Source: Balaenoptera acutorostrata (taxonomy: Eukaryota > Chordata > Mammalia > Artiodactyla > Balaenopteridae). Taken from it: DNA of 64,000 nt. Made by a program: the position numbers and the translations under genes. Position 1 is the stretch's first letter. Every line of letters starts with the position of its first letter. Shown piece after piece: positions 35,902 to 47,174 of this stretch. The DNA lies in the NCBI RefSeq assembly GCF_949987535.1, contig NC_080067.1, positions 57,160,405 to 57,224,404 of the forward strand, given 5' to 3'. The notes beneath the pieces were generated by a model. That model saw nothing but the letters and a program-made list of their open reading frames with translations. It did not search any database and was not told where the DNA came from.

Positions 35902-36005
35902 AGGGTTTCCAGATTTAGCAAATAAAAATACGTGACACCTAGTTAAAACTGAATTTTATATACACAATGAATAATTGTTTAGTATAATTATGTCTCATGT
36001 ATTAC
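35902..36005. mobile_element. Fragment of a palindromic MER-type DNA transposon
   Basis: The text tttccagatttagcaaataa, then tagttaaaactgaatttta and tttagtataattatgtctca, recalls one arm of a non-autonomous palindromic mammalian DNA element. Family not named with confidence. Confidence 0.5.
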
Positions 36006-36006
36006 A

Positions 36007-36053
36007 TATTCTATACCATACCACACCACACCATACCATGCCACACCATACCC
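36007..36053. repeat. (CCATA/CCACA)n pentanucleotide run
   Basis: Imperfect ACCAT/ACCAC units. It sits at the edge of the MER-type fragment. Confidence 0.85.
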
Positions 36054-36059
36054 TAAAAT

Positions 36060-37929
36060 ATCAACAATGTTTATCATTTTTGAGTTATGGAATTATTTGT
36101 GATTTTAATGTTCTTTTTATTATTCATTAGGTGTGTGGGGTTGTATGCAACTTGATTTTCTAGAACAGAAGTCTGGGAGGGGACAGAACACAAGCCTTAT
36201 ATTTTGGCAATGCCCTAAGGTAAGAGATTCCCTTAGGCTCAGGCCAGGACTCCTTTTACCAGAATCCACTGAAGTACCCTGCAGAAGGGACGGGTCAGAA
36301 AAGAAATTCCTCAGAGGATCAAGTAGTTAGTTAAAGCCTAGGCAAAGGCTGGAGAGTCAGAAAGCAGGCAAGCGCGCTGCAGAGGTGAATGGAGCGTTCT
36401 CCTTCAAGGAGGAGAAACCAAGAATGGGCTTTTCATGTTGAGACTCCAAAATGCTAGGTGAAGCCACTTCAGTGCCCTTCACTTGTCATTTGATGTTTCT
36501 TACTGAGACCCGGGGCTGTAGGGGTTAATGGGGATGGAGGAGAAAGGAGGATGAGGATGGTGGGAAGTGAGGCCCAGTGGAGACATATGGGGACGCCACC
36601 ATGGAGAATTTTGTTATTTTATGGAAACAGTATCTTGGAGATCACTTTTGTTGTCAAAATTATACTTGATGAATAATGGGAGAATCAGTTTTAGGCAATT
36701 TCTGATCTTGCCAAGACTTTGAATTTAAGCAAGCAGGGCGTCGCTAGACAAATCCTGAGTGGACTCCCTGATTTACGAACTTATAAAATGGTCCTGCAGG
36801 GATGATCAAAAGCACATATCTTCAAGTCCTGTCTTCTCGTTAAAGTAGAAGAGTTTTGCATAAACATGCTTGATGTCCAAAAAATTATCATGGGTCCTAA
36901 ATTGTAGGGGAGAAGAGAATTGTATGTCATACAAGCTCGGAATGAGATGATTTCTCTGAAAATACACTTCGAGAATAGGCAGCATTCCAGTTCTCATGTG
37001 TTTTATTGTAAAATTTGAGAAGGAGCCAGAAAGGAGCACCAAAACTGCTGCTTCATGAAGATGTCTTGTCTTCCCTTTAGTCATTGTTTAAGAACAATCC
37101 TTTATCAAGTATCAAAAATCAAAATCTTATCTGGGAATCTAGAGCTTAGAAATACAAGAGAAAGAGACATCGGGAAAGAGAAAGACAGAGAGAATGAATC
37201 TGTAAACACAGTAGCTAACAGATGCCTGGCAGTGACCAGGCAAACAACTTTAAAATAGACTTGTATTCTTACTCAAATTAAAAATGCCATATGACTTGTT
37301 TCTATTCAATTAACTGCTTGCTCCTCGTAGCCAGCCAGGCCAGAACTTCCACCACCACACTTTTCCTGTGCCAAGTTCCTGGCTGTGCGTTAAGACTGGA
37401 GGGTAGAGGGAATGCCATTTGCCTCCAGCTGATGCGGGTTAATAACTGAGACACAGGAACCATTTGGGAGAATAATGAGTCGCTTCCTGGTCTAAACACC
37501 AGCTCCAGGCAATGGCTGACCAAACAAATACAGAATCATACGGAGGAACATGGAGGCTTCCACTGAATCTTGAAAGAGGAAAATTTGAAATAAAGAAAAG
37601 TATATTTTAACAAGCAGGTAGTAATTTTATGGAACTCGTGCCTTCAAGAGGGTGTATAGACTAGCAACAACGACGATGGCAAACCAGAAGAAGGTAAAGG
37701 ACGTTATGTTAGATGCTGGAGAAGCAGTGAGGAATGGTACTAGGCAGGCGAGTGACCATGGAAGCTACTGTGATGTCCTGATGAGAGAAAGGATAGCCAG
37801 AGGAGGTAACACTCAGGAAGTCAGATTTCAGTGAACTCAGTTAAACACGTCTCCTGGTCAAAGCTGTTCAAGGATGGACAGATGGCCTACGATGAAGCAA
37901 ATTCCCTTCAGCCTGCACAACCCACTGGC
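36060..37929. other. Intronic unique sequence
   Basis: G+C is slightly above the local average between 36200 and 36600. No exon, RNA gene or repeat recognised. Minus-strand open frames at 36806-37084 and 37302-37523 have no recognisable features. Confidence 0.5.
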
Positions 37930-37944
37930 GGTGATGGTATTTTT

Positions 37945-38238
37945 TTTTTTAATTTTTATTTATTTATTTTATTTATGGCTGTGTTGGGTCTTCGTTTCTG
38001 TGCGAGGGCTTTCTCTAGTTGTGGCAAGCGGGGGCCACTCTTCATCGCGGTGTGCGGGCCTCTCACTATCGCGGCCTCTCTCGTTGCGGAGCACAGGCTC
38101 CAGACGTGCAGGCTCAGTAATTGTGGCTCACGGGCCCAGTTGCTCCGCAGCATGTGGGATCTTCCCAGACCAGGGCTCGAACCCGTGTGCCCTGCCTTGG
38201 CAGGCAGATTCTCAACCACTGCGCCACCAGCGAAGCCC
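37945..38238 (-). mobile_element. CHR SINE
   Basis: Full-length CHR SINE with identical 15-bp duplications, ggtgatggtattttt, at 37930-37944 and 38239-38253. The 131- and 152-codon plus-strand frames that cross it are antisense SINE readings, not genes. Confidence 0.96.
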
Positions 38239-38689
38239 GGTGATGGTATTTTTAAAAGTAGATATGTAATTGGACCAGAAGACTTTTGAACTCTGAGATT
38301 CCCTCTATCTCATGCCCAAATCATAGACAAGTGCTCCAGAGGAGACCAAAGAGGAGAAATAAGACTCAGACTACCTTGGTAGAGAATTGGTTTGGACATA
38401 AGGGACGAACTTGCTTTCAGAGTAATAATTCACTTCAGGTTGTGACTAAAAGAGGAAACACTGACAGAGGCTGTGACAACACCCATCTCGTGTGGAGCAT
38501 TCTCTTCTCCTTTAGAGGCAGGAGGCAGCATCTGATGGCCGCTGCAAATTTATCTTGGCTCAGCTATTGAAATGTTCTTATCTGTGGATGGCTGAGGAAA
38601 TCAGTACCTGAAAGGAAGCTTCAGGAAAGAACTGGGAGGGAGAGGAGGACGTGGAGTTCACAGCTGAGGAGTCGGAGAGCATGACTGCC

Positions 38690-39060
38690 TGTATCAATGA
38701 CAGCCGTGGGGGAGACAAGGATAGGGCCCGTTCGTTTCGGCAGGAAATGGGGCAGTGGAGGTTCTGATGGGGGGAGTCTCTGTGACTTGAGGGGACCTTG
38801 AGAAATGGCGGTGGCAGTTTGTGTCAGGACGTGAAAGGTGAGGCTGAGGCGCTGACACCGTCAGGGGTATAGCGTGGCGAGCCGCGCTGCAGTCGGGAGT
38901 GAGAGAGGCACCAGTGGGTCGCTGATGAGCGCCCGGGAAGGGAATGGGCCTCCAGGCAGGAGGGAATGGGAAGAGGCCGGTAAACCGCTCCTCCTGTACT
39001 CAGTGCGTGCAGCCCTTTCCGCACAGCAGGCCCTAAAGGCGGGGGTGGGATTGTGAGACC
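38690..39060. other. CpG-rich block in an AT-rich intron
   Basis: This stretch has many CpG pairs (for example gtggcgagccgcgctgcagt, then gcgcccggg) and high G+C, in sharp contrast to the AT-only array that starts about 50 bp later. No coding frame is recognisable. It could be an intragenic CpG island, a relic promoter, or decayed retroposed DNA. Confidence 0.5.
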
Positions 39061-39115
39061 TGCTTGGAGATTTCTGACTTGAGCAGGTCATAAATTGTGG
39101 ATTATAATCACTGAT

Positions 39116-39450
39116 TTAAATGTACTATTTACTAAAAATGTACTATTTTTAGTACATTTTTCAAATGTACTATTTACTAAAAAGTTTTCAAATGTACTAT
39201 TTGAAAATGTACTGATTTTTCACATGTACTATTTACTAAATGATTTTTAGTAAATAGTACTATTTACTAAATATACTATTTTTCAAATGTACTATTTACT
39301 GATTAAAAAAATTTTCAAATGTACTTTTTTCAAATGTACTATTTACTAATGTACTATTTTTCAATGTACTATTTTTCAAATGTACTATTTACTAAATAGT
39401 TTCAAATGTACTATTTACTAAATAGTTTCAAATGTACTATTTACTAAAAT
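39116..39450. repeat. Irregular AT-rich array with palindromic units
   Basis: About 335 bp built from a core aaatgtactatttactaaa. The string gtactattt occurs 13 times with irregular spacing. Some copies are inverted and form palindromes: one with 11-bp arms at 39134-39161, and a perfect 26-bp palindrome at 39246-39271. The last three units, from about 39375, are regular with a period near 27 bp. No known satellite is recognised. Confidence 0.9.
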
Positions 39451-39584
39451 TCCTGTTGTCAACAGGTGCTGCTGAACTCCCTCAATGAAAATTCCAAAAC
39501 AAAAATAAAACAAAGAGAATGAAATCCATATTGAAAAAAAAAAAAAAGTCTTACCCTTATGAGTTAAGGTGCTTCCACAAACAC

Positions 39585-39735
39585 CACATCATTTCACCCT
39601 GAGATCAGAGACAGGGCGTCACACTTTCATCCTTTCTTCGCAAATGAGGAAGCTGAGGCTTAGAGCTCAGAGGTCTGATGGGGAGGAGCCGGATTTAAAA
39701 CGCAGGTTTTCTGATTGTGGTTCCTAAACGCCTTC
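39585..39735 (+). mobile_element. MIR
   Basis: MIR core gcaaatgaggaagctgaggc and 3' text gagccggatttaaaacgcag. Confidence 0.75.
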
Positions 39736-41100
39736 CACTGAATTGCTGCAGCGTTTTACCTGTCAAGGAAAGCTGCTGCCGTTTGTCAGGCTCCTTGGCA
39801 ATTTGTAAGTGCTTCTTTTGTCAGCATAGTATACAAATTGATAACTTTAACCTGAGAGCAATGAGCTAGTGAAGCACAAGGGTATGGTAAAAGTAGGGAT
39901 GGTGATTTGTTTCAGTTTTTCAGAACCATTAATAGGATAAAATATGAGTGGCAAGATTGTAATCACTACATATGTAGAGTATAAATATAATCTAGTTGGC
40001 TTCTGAGCAACTGTCTTTTAGGAATAAAGGCTGCCATCTTTCCCTTGGTCTGATATCACAGTGTTGGTCTCAGGACAACTAGACAGGAGGACACTGACAA
40101 CTTGCCTTATGTATTACCACTTCGAAGAAAAAGTTGCTCAAAGAGTATGCCTTATTGATATGCATCTACTACCATCATTTCTGCACATAGAGGCTAAAAT
40201 GTATTTCATTTCCTTTTTCTTCTGATCCGGCTCATTTTTATCATTAGATACTTTAAGATTTTCCTTGTAACCTTCTTTGCCCTTAAAACTAGAAACCTAT
40301 CTAATCAGTAGTTTTAACTTAAAAGAATGTCAGAAAAAGAGGGAATAGACACATTAGCAAATTCATGAATGTTGATACTTCTAATATCAAATATAATCAT
40401 TTGTTTATTTAACTGGATCTCTAACTTTGCAGCCATCTTTTGCTCTCAGAATGGGTTTGGATTTAATTACGTAGAAATGAATGAATCTGTTTGTCTTCCA
40501 CTTCTTAGTAAAGGCCCCCTCTCAAGTCACTCTTTTCATAGAATGACATTTCACATTAAGGTCATATTGGCACCTGGTTTTCTTCATAATTACCTGTTTG
40601 TATCAGGGCCCTCATTAGTAAATTTGCCAATATTTATTTCCTCATTATGAACTGAGGTCAAGCTGTCCTTTTGCATTAGTCATTTGTTTATTAAACTAGC
40701 CAAAAAGTCAACATGTTTTCATACAGAATTATCTGACGATAAGGCAAGGATAACAAGGAACATATTAGGCACTAAAAAATATTTCAATGCAATGTATAAA
40801 TAGAGGTTGAGTTGAACAAGTAAAAAGTTGAAAAAATTGTATTTGAAAAGAGAAAACCTTTTAACTTAAAATGAATTGATTTTAAAATGTTTTTCAAAGA
40901 ACTAGTCCCTACATTTCAGAAGCTGCAGACCAGGTTATTAAAAGCAGATGCAGTGTAGGGATATTTGTGGACAATTTTCCAAGGTTCTCTAGTTTTTTCA
41001 TACATCTTGCAAACAAGGTAGTAACCACTCTTTGTTCTGGATCATCTTTTTAAGGATATTTGTATATTGGACAGCCTTGGAAGAAAGAGGTAGTGTTTCC
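39736..41100. other. Intronic unique sequence
   Basis: No repeat or exon that I can support. The plus-strand frame at 40369-40650 (93 codons) has no recognisable domain. Confidence 0.5.
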
Positions 41101-41109
41101 CTCTGAAAA

Positions 41110-41400
41110 AAGGGAAGGCATGCTTACTGCCCATTATAAATGATCCGGGTTCCCTAAACTTGAGGTTCTTCTCCTATAACACAGTCCAGAGTGGGTGTAG
41201 GTATCCATCCGGCCTCATCTGTATCACTCCTGTGGGACTTGGAGATAAGGGGAGCCGAGGCAAATGTGGTGATGCTCATGCTGCTTGCTCTGCCACGAAT
41301 AATAAAGTCCTTTGTCTGTGACCCAGGAGTCTCATGCCTTCTACTGCCATCCACAAACTCTGGCAGGCCATCCTATTAGCTTGCAAGCAAAGTAATATCT
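41110..41400 (+). mobile_element. Possible LTR-like sequence
   Basis: A segment with AATAAA at 41299-41304, followed by gtcctttgtctgtgacccag, is reminiscent of the R/U5 region of a class I-type LTR. Family not recognised and ends unknown. It is non-coding. Low confidence. Confidence 0.3.
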
Positions 41401-41482
41401 CATACTCTTCACAATTCTTCACAAGCCAGCAGCTGAGAAGGAAGCAATTTAGCATATACTGTGTTCTCCATGAGTCAGAGGG

Positions 41483-41960
41483 TGTGGTAGGCAGAACACA
41501 GGCTTCCCAAAGACGTTTACATCGTACCCCTTGGAACCTGTGAATATGTCATGCAACAAGGAGAGGAGGAACTAAGGTTGCAGATGGAATGAAGGTTGCT
41601 AATCGGCTGCCTTCAAGATAAAGAGATCATCCTGGATTATTTGGGTGGGCTCAGTGTAATCGCAAGGGTTCTCTGAATGTGGAAGAGGGAGGCAGAAGAG
41701 TCAATGCCAGAGTCAGGAGGGATTTGAAGATACTACACTGTAGATATGGAGGAAGGGGCCACGAGCCAAGGACGGCAGGCGACCTCCTCTAGAAGTGGGA
41801 AAAGGCAAGGGAACAGATTCTCCTGTCGAGCCTCCAGAAGGATGCAGTCCTCCTCCCAGGGCCTTAATTTTAGTCAGTGAGTCTCATTTCGTAAGTGAGA
41901 CTAAGGTAATAAATTGTGTTTAAGCTGGTGGTACTGTTGTAGGGCAACCGCAAAACACAA
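41483..41960 (+). mobile_element. Old LTR-like repeat (ERVL/MaLR-type)
   Basis: Starts tgtggtaggcagaa, includes ttggaacctgtgaatatgtc, gagatcatcctggattattt and gtaataaattgtgtttaag near the end. This order matches an old mammalian LTR family that I cannot name with certainty. Non-coding. Confidence 0.6.
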
Positions 41961-43176
41961 ATAAGGAGGGGACAGTGTTAAACCTTCCTGACAGGGAATG
42001 TTTTGGTTTTTTTCCTCCTTGCCTGCCTGGCTTACACTCATCCTTTGCACCTCAGTTGAAATGTTCCACCTTTTCTAAGGAGAGCTCCTTGTTCTCCTTT
42101 TCTGAAGTGGCCCCTCCTGATACTTTCTTTCAAAGAACTATGCTTTTCGTAGCACTTTCTACAAATTACAATTAAAATCGGGTTTTGTTTTGATTTTTCT
42201 GCAGCTAAAACATTATATATACCTCAAGGTGAGATTGAAAATTCTCTTTGTCTATTTCCTTTTTTTGGTGAAAGTCTGCCCTTAATTCTTTTTTTTTTTT
42301 TTTAACATCTTTATTGGCGTATAATTGCTTTACAATGTTGTGTTAGTTTCTGCTGTATAACAAAGTGAATCAGCTATACGTATACATGTATCCCCATATC
42401 CCCTCCCTCTTGCATCTCCATTCCACCCTCCCTATCCCACCCGTCTAGGTGGTCACAAAGCACCGAGCTGATCTCCCTGTGCTATGTGGCTGCTTCGCAC
42501 TAGCTAGCTATTTTACATTTGGTAGTGTATGTATGTCCATGCCACTCTCTCACTTCATCCCAGCTGACCCTTCCCCCACACACCCCAGGTGTGTGGATTT
42601 ATCTCTGGGCTTTCTATCCTGTTCCATTGATCTATATTTCTGTTTTTGTGTCAATACCATACTGTCTTGATGACTGTAGCTTTGTACTATAGTCTGAAGT
42701 CAGGGAGCCTGATACCTCCAGCTCCGTTTTTCTTTCTCAAGATTGCTTTGGCTATTCAGGGTCTTTTGTGTTTCCTTACAAATTGTGAAATTTTTTGTTC
42801 CAGTTCTATGAAACATGCCATTGGTAGTTTGATAGGGATTGCACTGAATGTGTAGATTGCTTTGGGTAGTAGAGTCATTTTCACAATGTTGATTCTTTCA
42901 ATTCAAAAACATGGTATATCTCTCCATCTGTTTGTATCATGTTTAAGTTCTTTCATCAGTGTCTTATAGTTTTCTGCATACTGGTCTTTTGTCTTTTTAG
43001 GTAGGTTTATTCCTAGGTAATTTTATTCTTTTTGTTGCAGTGGTAAATGGGAATGTTTGCTTAATTTCTCTTTCAGATTTTTCATCATTAGTGTATAGGA
43101 ATGCAAGAGATATCTGTACATTAATTTTTTATCTTGCTACTTTACCAAATTCATTGATTAGCTCTAGTAGTTTTTT

Positions 43177-43468
43177 TTTTTTAATTATTATTTATTTATT
43201 TATTTTTGGCTGTGTTGGGTCTTCATTTCTGTGCGAGGGCTTTCTCCAGTTGTGGCAAGAGGGGTCCACTCTTCATCACGGTGTGCGGGCCTCTTACTAT
43301 CGTGGCCTCTCTTGTTGTGGAGCACAAGCTCCAGACGCGCAGACTCAGTAGTTGTGGCTCACGGGCTTAGTTGCTCCACGGCATGTGGGATCTTCCCGGA
43401 CCAGGGCTTGAACCCTTGTCCCCTGCATTGGCAAATGGATTCTCAACCACTGTGCCACCAGGGAAGCC
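43177..43468 (-). mobile_element. CHR SINE nested in the long L1
   Basis: Full-length CHR SINE in the RT region of the L1, with identical 15-bp duplications, ctctagtagtttttt, at 43162-43176 and 43469-43483. It must be younger than that L1 copy. Confidence 0.96.
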
Positions 43469-44035
43469 CTCTAGTAGTTTTTTGATAGCATCTTTGGGAT
43501 TCTCTATGTATTGTATCATGTCATCTGCAAACAGTGACAGTTTTACTTCTGCTTTTCAGATTTGGATTCCTTTTATTTCTTTTTCTTCTCTGATTGCTGT
43601 GGCTAAAACTTTCAAAACTATGTTGAATAATAGTGGTGAGAGTGGGCAACCTTGTTTTGTTCCTGATCTTAGTGGAAATGGTTTCAGTTTTTCATCATTG
43701 AGAATGATGTTGGCTGTGGGTTTGTCATATATGGCCTTTATTATGTTGAGATAAGTTCCCTCTATGCCTACTTTCTGAAGAGTTTTTATCATAAACGGGT
43801 GTTGAATTTTTATTCTTCAATTTGTTAATATGGTTTACCACATTGATTGATTTGCATATATTGAAGAATCCGTGCATTCCCGGGATAAACCTCACTTGAT
43901 CATGGTGTATGATCCTTTTACTGTGCTGTTGGATTCTGTTTGCTAGAATTTTGTTGAGGAATTTTGCATCTATGTTCTTCAGTGATATTGGTCTGTAGTT
44001 TTCTTTTTTCGTGACATCTTTGTCTGGTTTTCGTA

Positions 44036-45055
44036 TCAGGGTGATGTGGCCTCGTAGAATGAGTTTGGGAGTGTTCCTCCCTCTGCTATGTTTTGCAAGA
44101 GTTTTAGAAGGATAGGTGTTAGCTTTTCTCTAAATGTTTGATAGAATTCGCCTGTGAAGCCATCTGGTCCTGGGCTTTTGTTTGTTGGAAGATTTTTAAA
44201 TTTATAATCACCAATTTTAAAATTGGTGTGTTTATATTTTCTATTTCTTCCTGGTTCAGTATTGGGAGGTTGTGCTCTTCTAAGAATTTGTCCATTTCCT
44301 CGTGGTTGTCCATTTTTTTGGTATATAGTTACTTGTAGTAATCTCTCATGGTCCTTTTTATTTCTGTTGTGGTCGGAAAAGATACTTGGTACGATTTCAA
44401 TTTTCTTAAATTTACCAAGGCTTGATTTGTGACCCAAGATATGATCTATCCTGGAGAATGTTCCATGAGCACTTGAGAAAAATGTGTATTCTGTTGTTTT
44501 TGGGTGGAATGTCCTATAAATATCAATTAAATCTATCTGGTCTATTGTGTCATTTAAAGCTTCTGTTTCCTTATTTATTTTCATTTTGGATGATCTGTCC
44601 ATTGGTGTAAGTGAGGTGTTAAAGTCCCCCACTATTATTGTGTTACTGTCAATTTCCTCTTTTATAGCTGTTAGCAGTTGCCTTATGCATTGAGGTGCTC
44701 CTATGTTGGGTGCATATATATTTATAATTGTTATATCTTCTTCTTGGATTGATCCCTTGATCATTATGTAGTGTCCTTCCTTGTCTCTTGTAACATTCTT
44801 TATTTTAAAGTCTATTTTATCTGATATGAGTATAGCTACTCCACCTTTCTTTTGATTTCCATTTGCATGGAATATCTTTTTCCATCGCCTCACTTTCAGT
44901 CTGCATGTGTCCCTAGGTCTGAAGTGGGTCTCTTGTAGACAGCATGTATATGGCTCTTGTTTTTGTATCCATTCAGCAAGCCTGTGTCTTTTGGTTGGAG
45001 CATTTAATCCATTCACGTTTAAGGTAATTATCGATATGTATGTTCCCATGACCAT
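44036..45055 (-). pseudogene. L1 ORF2 remnant: endonuclease joined in frame to RT
   Basis: A 339-codon open frame. The N-terminal part is an APE-type endonuclease with its hallmark motifs: LNVNGLN near residue 12, QETHF near 42, GDFNT near 144 and SDH near 229. Near residue 235 the frame jumps to sequence just before the RT domain ([15 protein letters not shown]). This shows an internal deletion of the linker that kept the frame open. It belongs to the L1 and has no separate function. Confidence 0.85.
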
Positions 45056-45212
45056 TTTCTTAATTGTTTTGGGTTTGTTTTTGTAGGTGTTTTCCTTCTC
45101 TTGTGTTTCCTGCCTAGAGACGTTCCTTTAGCATTTGTTGTAAAGCTGGTTTTGTGGTGCTGAATTCTCTTGGCTTTTGCTTGTCTGTAAAGCTTCTGAT
45201 TTCTCCATCGAA

Positions 45213-46002
45213 TCAGAATGAGATCCTTGCAGTGTAGAGTAATCTTGGTTGTAGGTTTTTCTCTTTCATCACTTCAAATATGTCCTGCCACTCTCTTCTG
45301 GCTTGCAGAGTTTCTGCTGAAAGATCAACTGTTAACCTTATGGGGATTCCCTTGTATGTTATTTGTTGGTTTTCCCTTGCTGCTCTTAATATTTTTTCTT
45401 TGTATTTAATTTTTGATTGTTTGATTAATATGTGTCTTGGTGTGTTTCTCCTTGGATTTTTCCTGTATGGAACTTTCTGTGCTTCCTGGACTTGATTGAC
45501 TATTTCCTTTCCCATATTAGGGACGTTTTCAACTATAATCTCTTCAAATATTTTTTCAGTCCCTTTCTTTTTCTCTTCTTCTTCTGGGACCCCTGTAATT
45601 CGAATGTTGGTGCGTTTAATGTTGTCCCAGAAGTGTCTGAGACTGTCCTCAATTCTTTTCATTCTTTTTTCTTTATTCTGCTCTGCAGTAGTTATTTCCA
45701 CTATTTTATTTTCCAGATCACTTATCTGTTCTTCTACCTCAGTTATTCTGCTATTGATTCCTTCTAGAGAATTTTAAATTTATTGTGTTGTTCATCATTG
45801 TTTGTTTGCTCTTTAGTTCTTCTAGGTCCTTGGTAAACATTTCTTGTATTTTCTCCATACTATTTGCAAGATTTTGGATCATCTTTACTATCATTACTCT
45901 GAATTCTTTCTCAGGTAAACTGCTTATTTCCTCTTCATTTGTTTGGTCTGGTGGGTTTTTACCTTGCTCCTTCATCTGCTGTGTATTTCTCTGTCTTCTC
46001 AT
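45213..46002 (-). pseudogene. L1 ORF1 remnant in two frames
   Basis: 45751-46002 carries the N-terminal coiled-coil part (MRRQRNTQQMKEQGKN...). 45213-45701 carries the RNA-binding RRM and C-terminal domain (RITGVPEEEE, PRHILIKQSKIKYKEKIL). A stop or frameshift near 45701-45778 breaks the frame. L1 ORF1p is the RNA-binding chaperone of the retrotransposon; this copy is disabled. Confidence 0.88.
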
Positions 46003-46719
46003 TTTGCTAAACTTACTGTGCTTGGGGTCTCCTTTCTGCAGGCTGCAGGTTCATAGTTCCCATTGTTTTTGGTGTCTGCCCCCAGTGGGTAAGGTTCAAT
46101 GGGCTGTGTAAGCTTCCTGGTGGAGGGGACTGGTGCCTGTGTTCTGGTGAATGAGACTGGATCTTGTCTTTGTGGTGGGCAGGGCCATGTCTGGTGGTGT
46201 GTTTTGGGGTGTCTGTGACCTTATTATGATTTTAGGCAGCCTCTCTGCTAATGGGTGGGGTTGTGTTCCTGTCTTGCTAGTTGTTTGGCATAGGATGTCC
46301 AGCACTGTAGCTTGCTGGTTGTTGAGTGGAGCTGGGTCTTAGTGTTGAGATGGCGATCTCTGGGAGAGCTTTCGCTGTGTGATATAACGTGGAGCTGGGA
46401 GGTCTCTGGTGGTTCAATGTCCTGAACTTGGCTCTCCCACCTCAGAGGCTCAGGCCTGACACCCGGGTGGAGCACCAAGACTGTCAGCCACCTGGATGGT
46501 CTTCCTAAAGCCGGGCTGCCTGCAGCAGCCTGACCAATGGAATATTCAAATTGGAAATGTTGCCTTAGCACTACATGCTAGAGGTGATCTCCATTGCTCC
46601 ATACCAGAAATAAAAAGGATGGACAGCTCCTCTAAGCTGGGGTTTCTGTGAATCTAAAGTGGCTCCTCCACTGTCTCTTTCCTTTTCTGCCAACTGAAGC
46701 AGAAGACTCTGAGGCTTTA

Positions 46720-46831
46720 GAATAGGGCAGTACTCCTCAATATTGTCGAGGTCATGAAAAATGAGGCAAGTATGAGAAACTGTCACAGCCAAGAGGAGCC
46801 TATGGAGACATGAAGACTAAATGTAATGCTG
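46720..46831 (+). mobile_element. Old L1M 3'-UTR-like piece
   Basis: The text gaaactgtcacagccaagag, then gagacatgaagactaaatg, is a known block of old L1 3' UTRs. It lies inside the possible 5' extension of the long L1. Confidence 0.5.
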
Positions 46832-46962
46832 TGTCCTTGGCTTCCTGTGGCCGCCGGGGCCCGCATCCCCGGCAAGCTGCCCTTCATTCTAAGACTATGT
46901 TCTCCCCTGTATTTTTAATTTAGAATGTCCTTTCAATGAAATGATATTGTTAGAAGGCAGTA

Positions 46963-47174
46963 CCGTTGACTCTTGAATAACAGAGGCTCCACCTCCTGCG
47001 CAGCCAAAAATCTGTGTATAACTTTGCAGTCAGCCGTCCATATCCTTAGTTCCACGTCTGCGGATTCAACCACCCATGGACCTCGCAATACTGAAGTACT
47101 CATTTAGTGAAAAACATTCGCATACAAGTGGACCTGCACAGTTCAAGCCCATGGTGTTAAAGGGTCCACCGCAG
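46963..47174 (+). mobile_element. Tigger-type (TcMar) DNA transposon remnant
   Basis: The terminal inverted repeat ccgttgactcttgaataac at the left pairs with the right end caccatgggcttgaac-type text read in reverse (gttaaagggtccac at the edge). Next to the left end is TA, the expected target site. The interior holds the 'cacgtctgcggattcaacca' block. Non-autonomous; no transposase. Confidence 0.8.

Larger units (their letters stand above)
42290..46876 (-). mobile_element. Long L1 with 5' UTR, ORF1 and endonuclease but internal deletions
   Basis: Reading from the 3' end: A-tail as T-run 42290-42303, 3' UTR to about 42590, then a jump into mid-ORF2, losing about 1.1 kb of the ORF2 C-terminus seen in the copy at 24 kb. 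RT sequence (about 42600-44170) follows, interrupted by a CHR SINE, then the endonuclease (about 44380-45050), ORF1 (about 45210-46000) and the 5' UTR (about 46010-46504). A further 370 bp reaches a possible target duplication, ctgcccttaattct (42276-42289) against ctgcccttcattct (46877-46890), 13 of 14 bases. The element cannot move by itself. Confidence 0.88.

Noticed and set aside
36806..37084. 92-codon minus-strand frame, considered as an exon
   Set aside because: No recognisable domain and no convincing flanking splice sites.
37831..38289. 152-codon and 131-codon plus-strand frames
   Set aside because: They read through a CHR SINE in antisense; the same peptide texture recurs at every CHR copy in the window.
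39116..39450. CRISPR-like array
   Set aside because: The spacing is irregular, there are no unique spacers, and this is a vertebrate genome.
46838..46876. CpG-rich promoter-like sequence
   Set aside because: Less than 50 bp long and possibly the end of the L1 insertion; too short to call.
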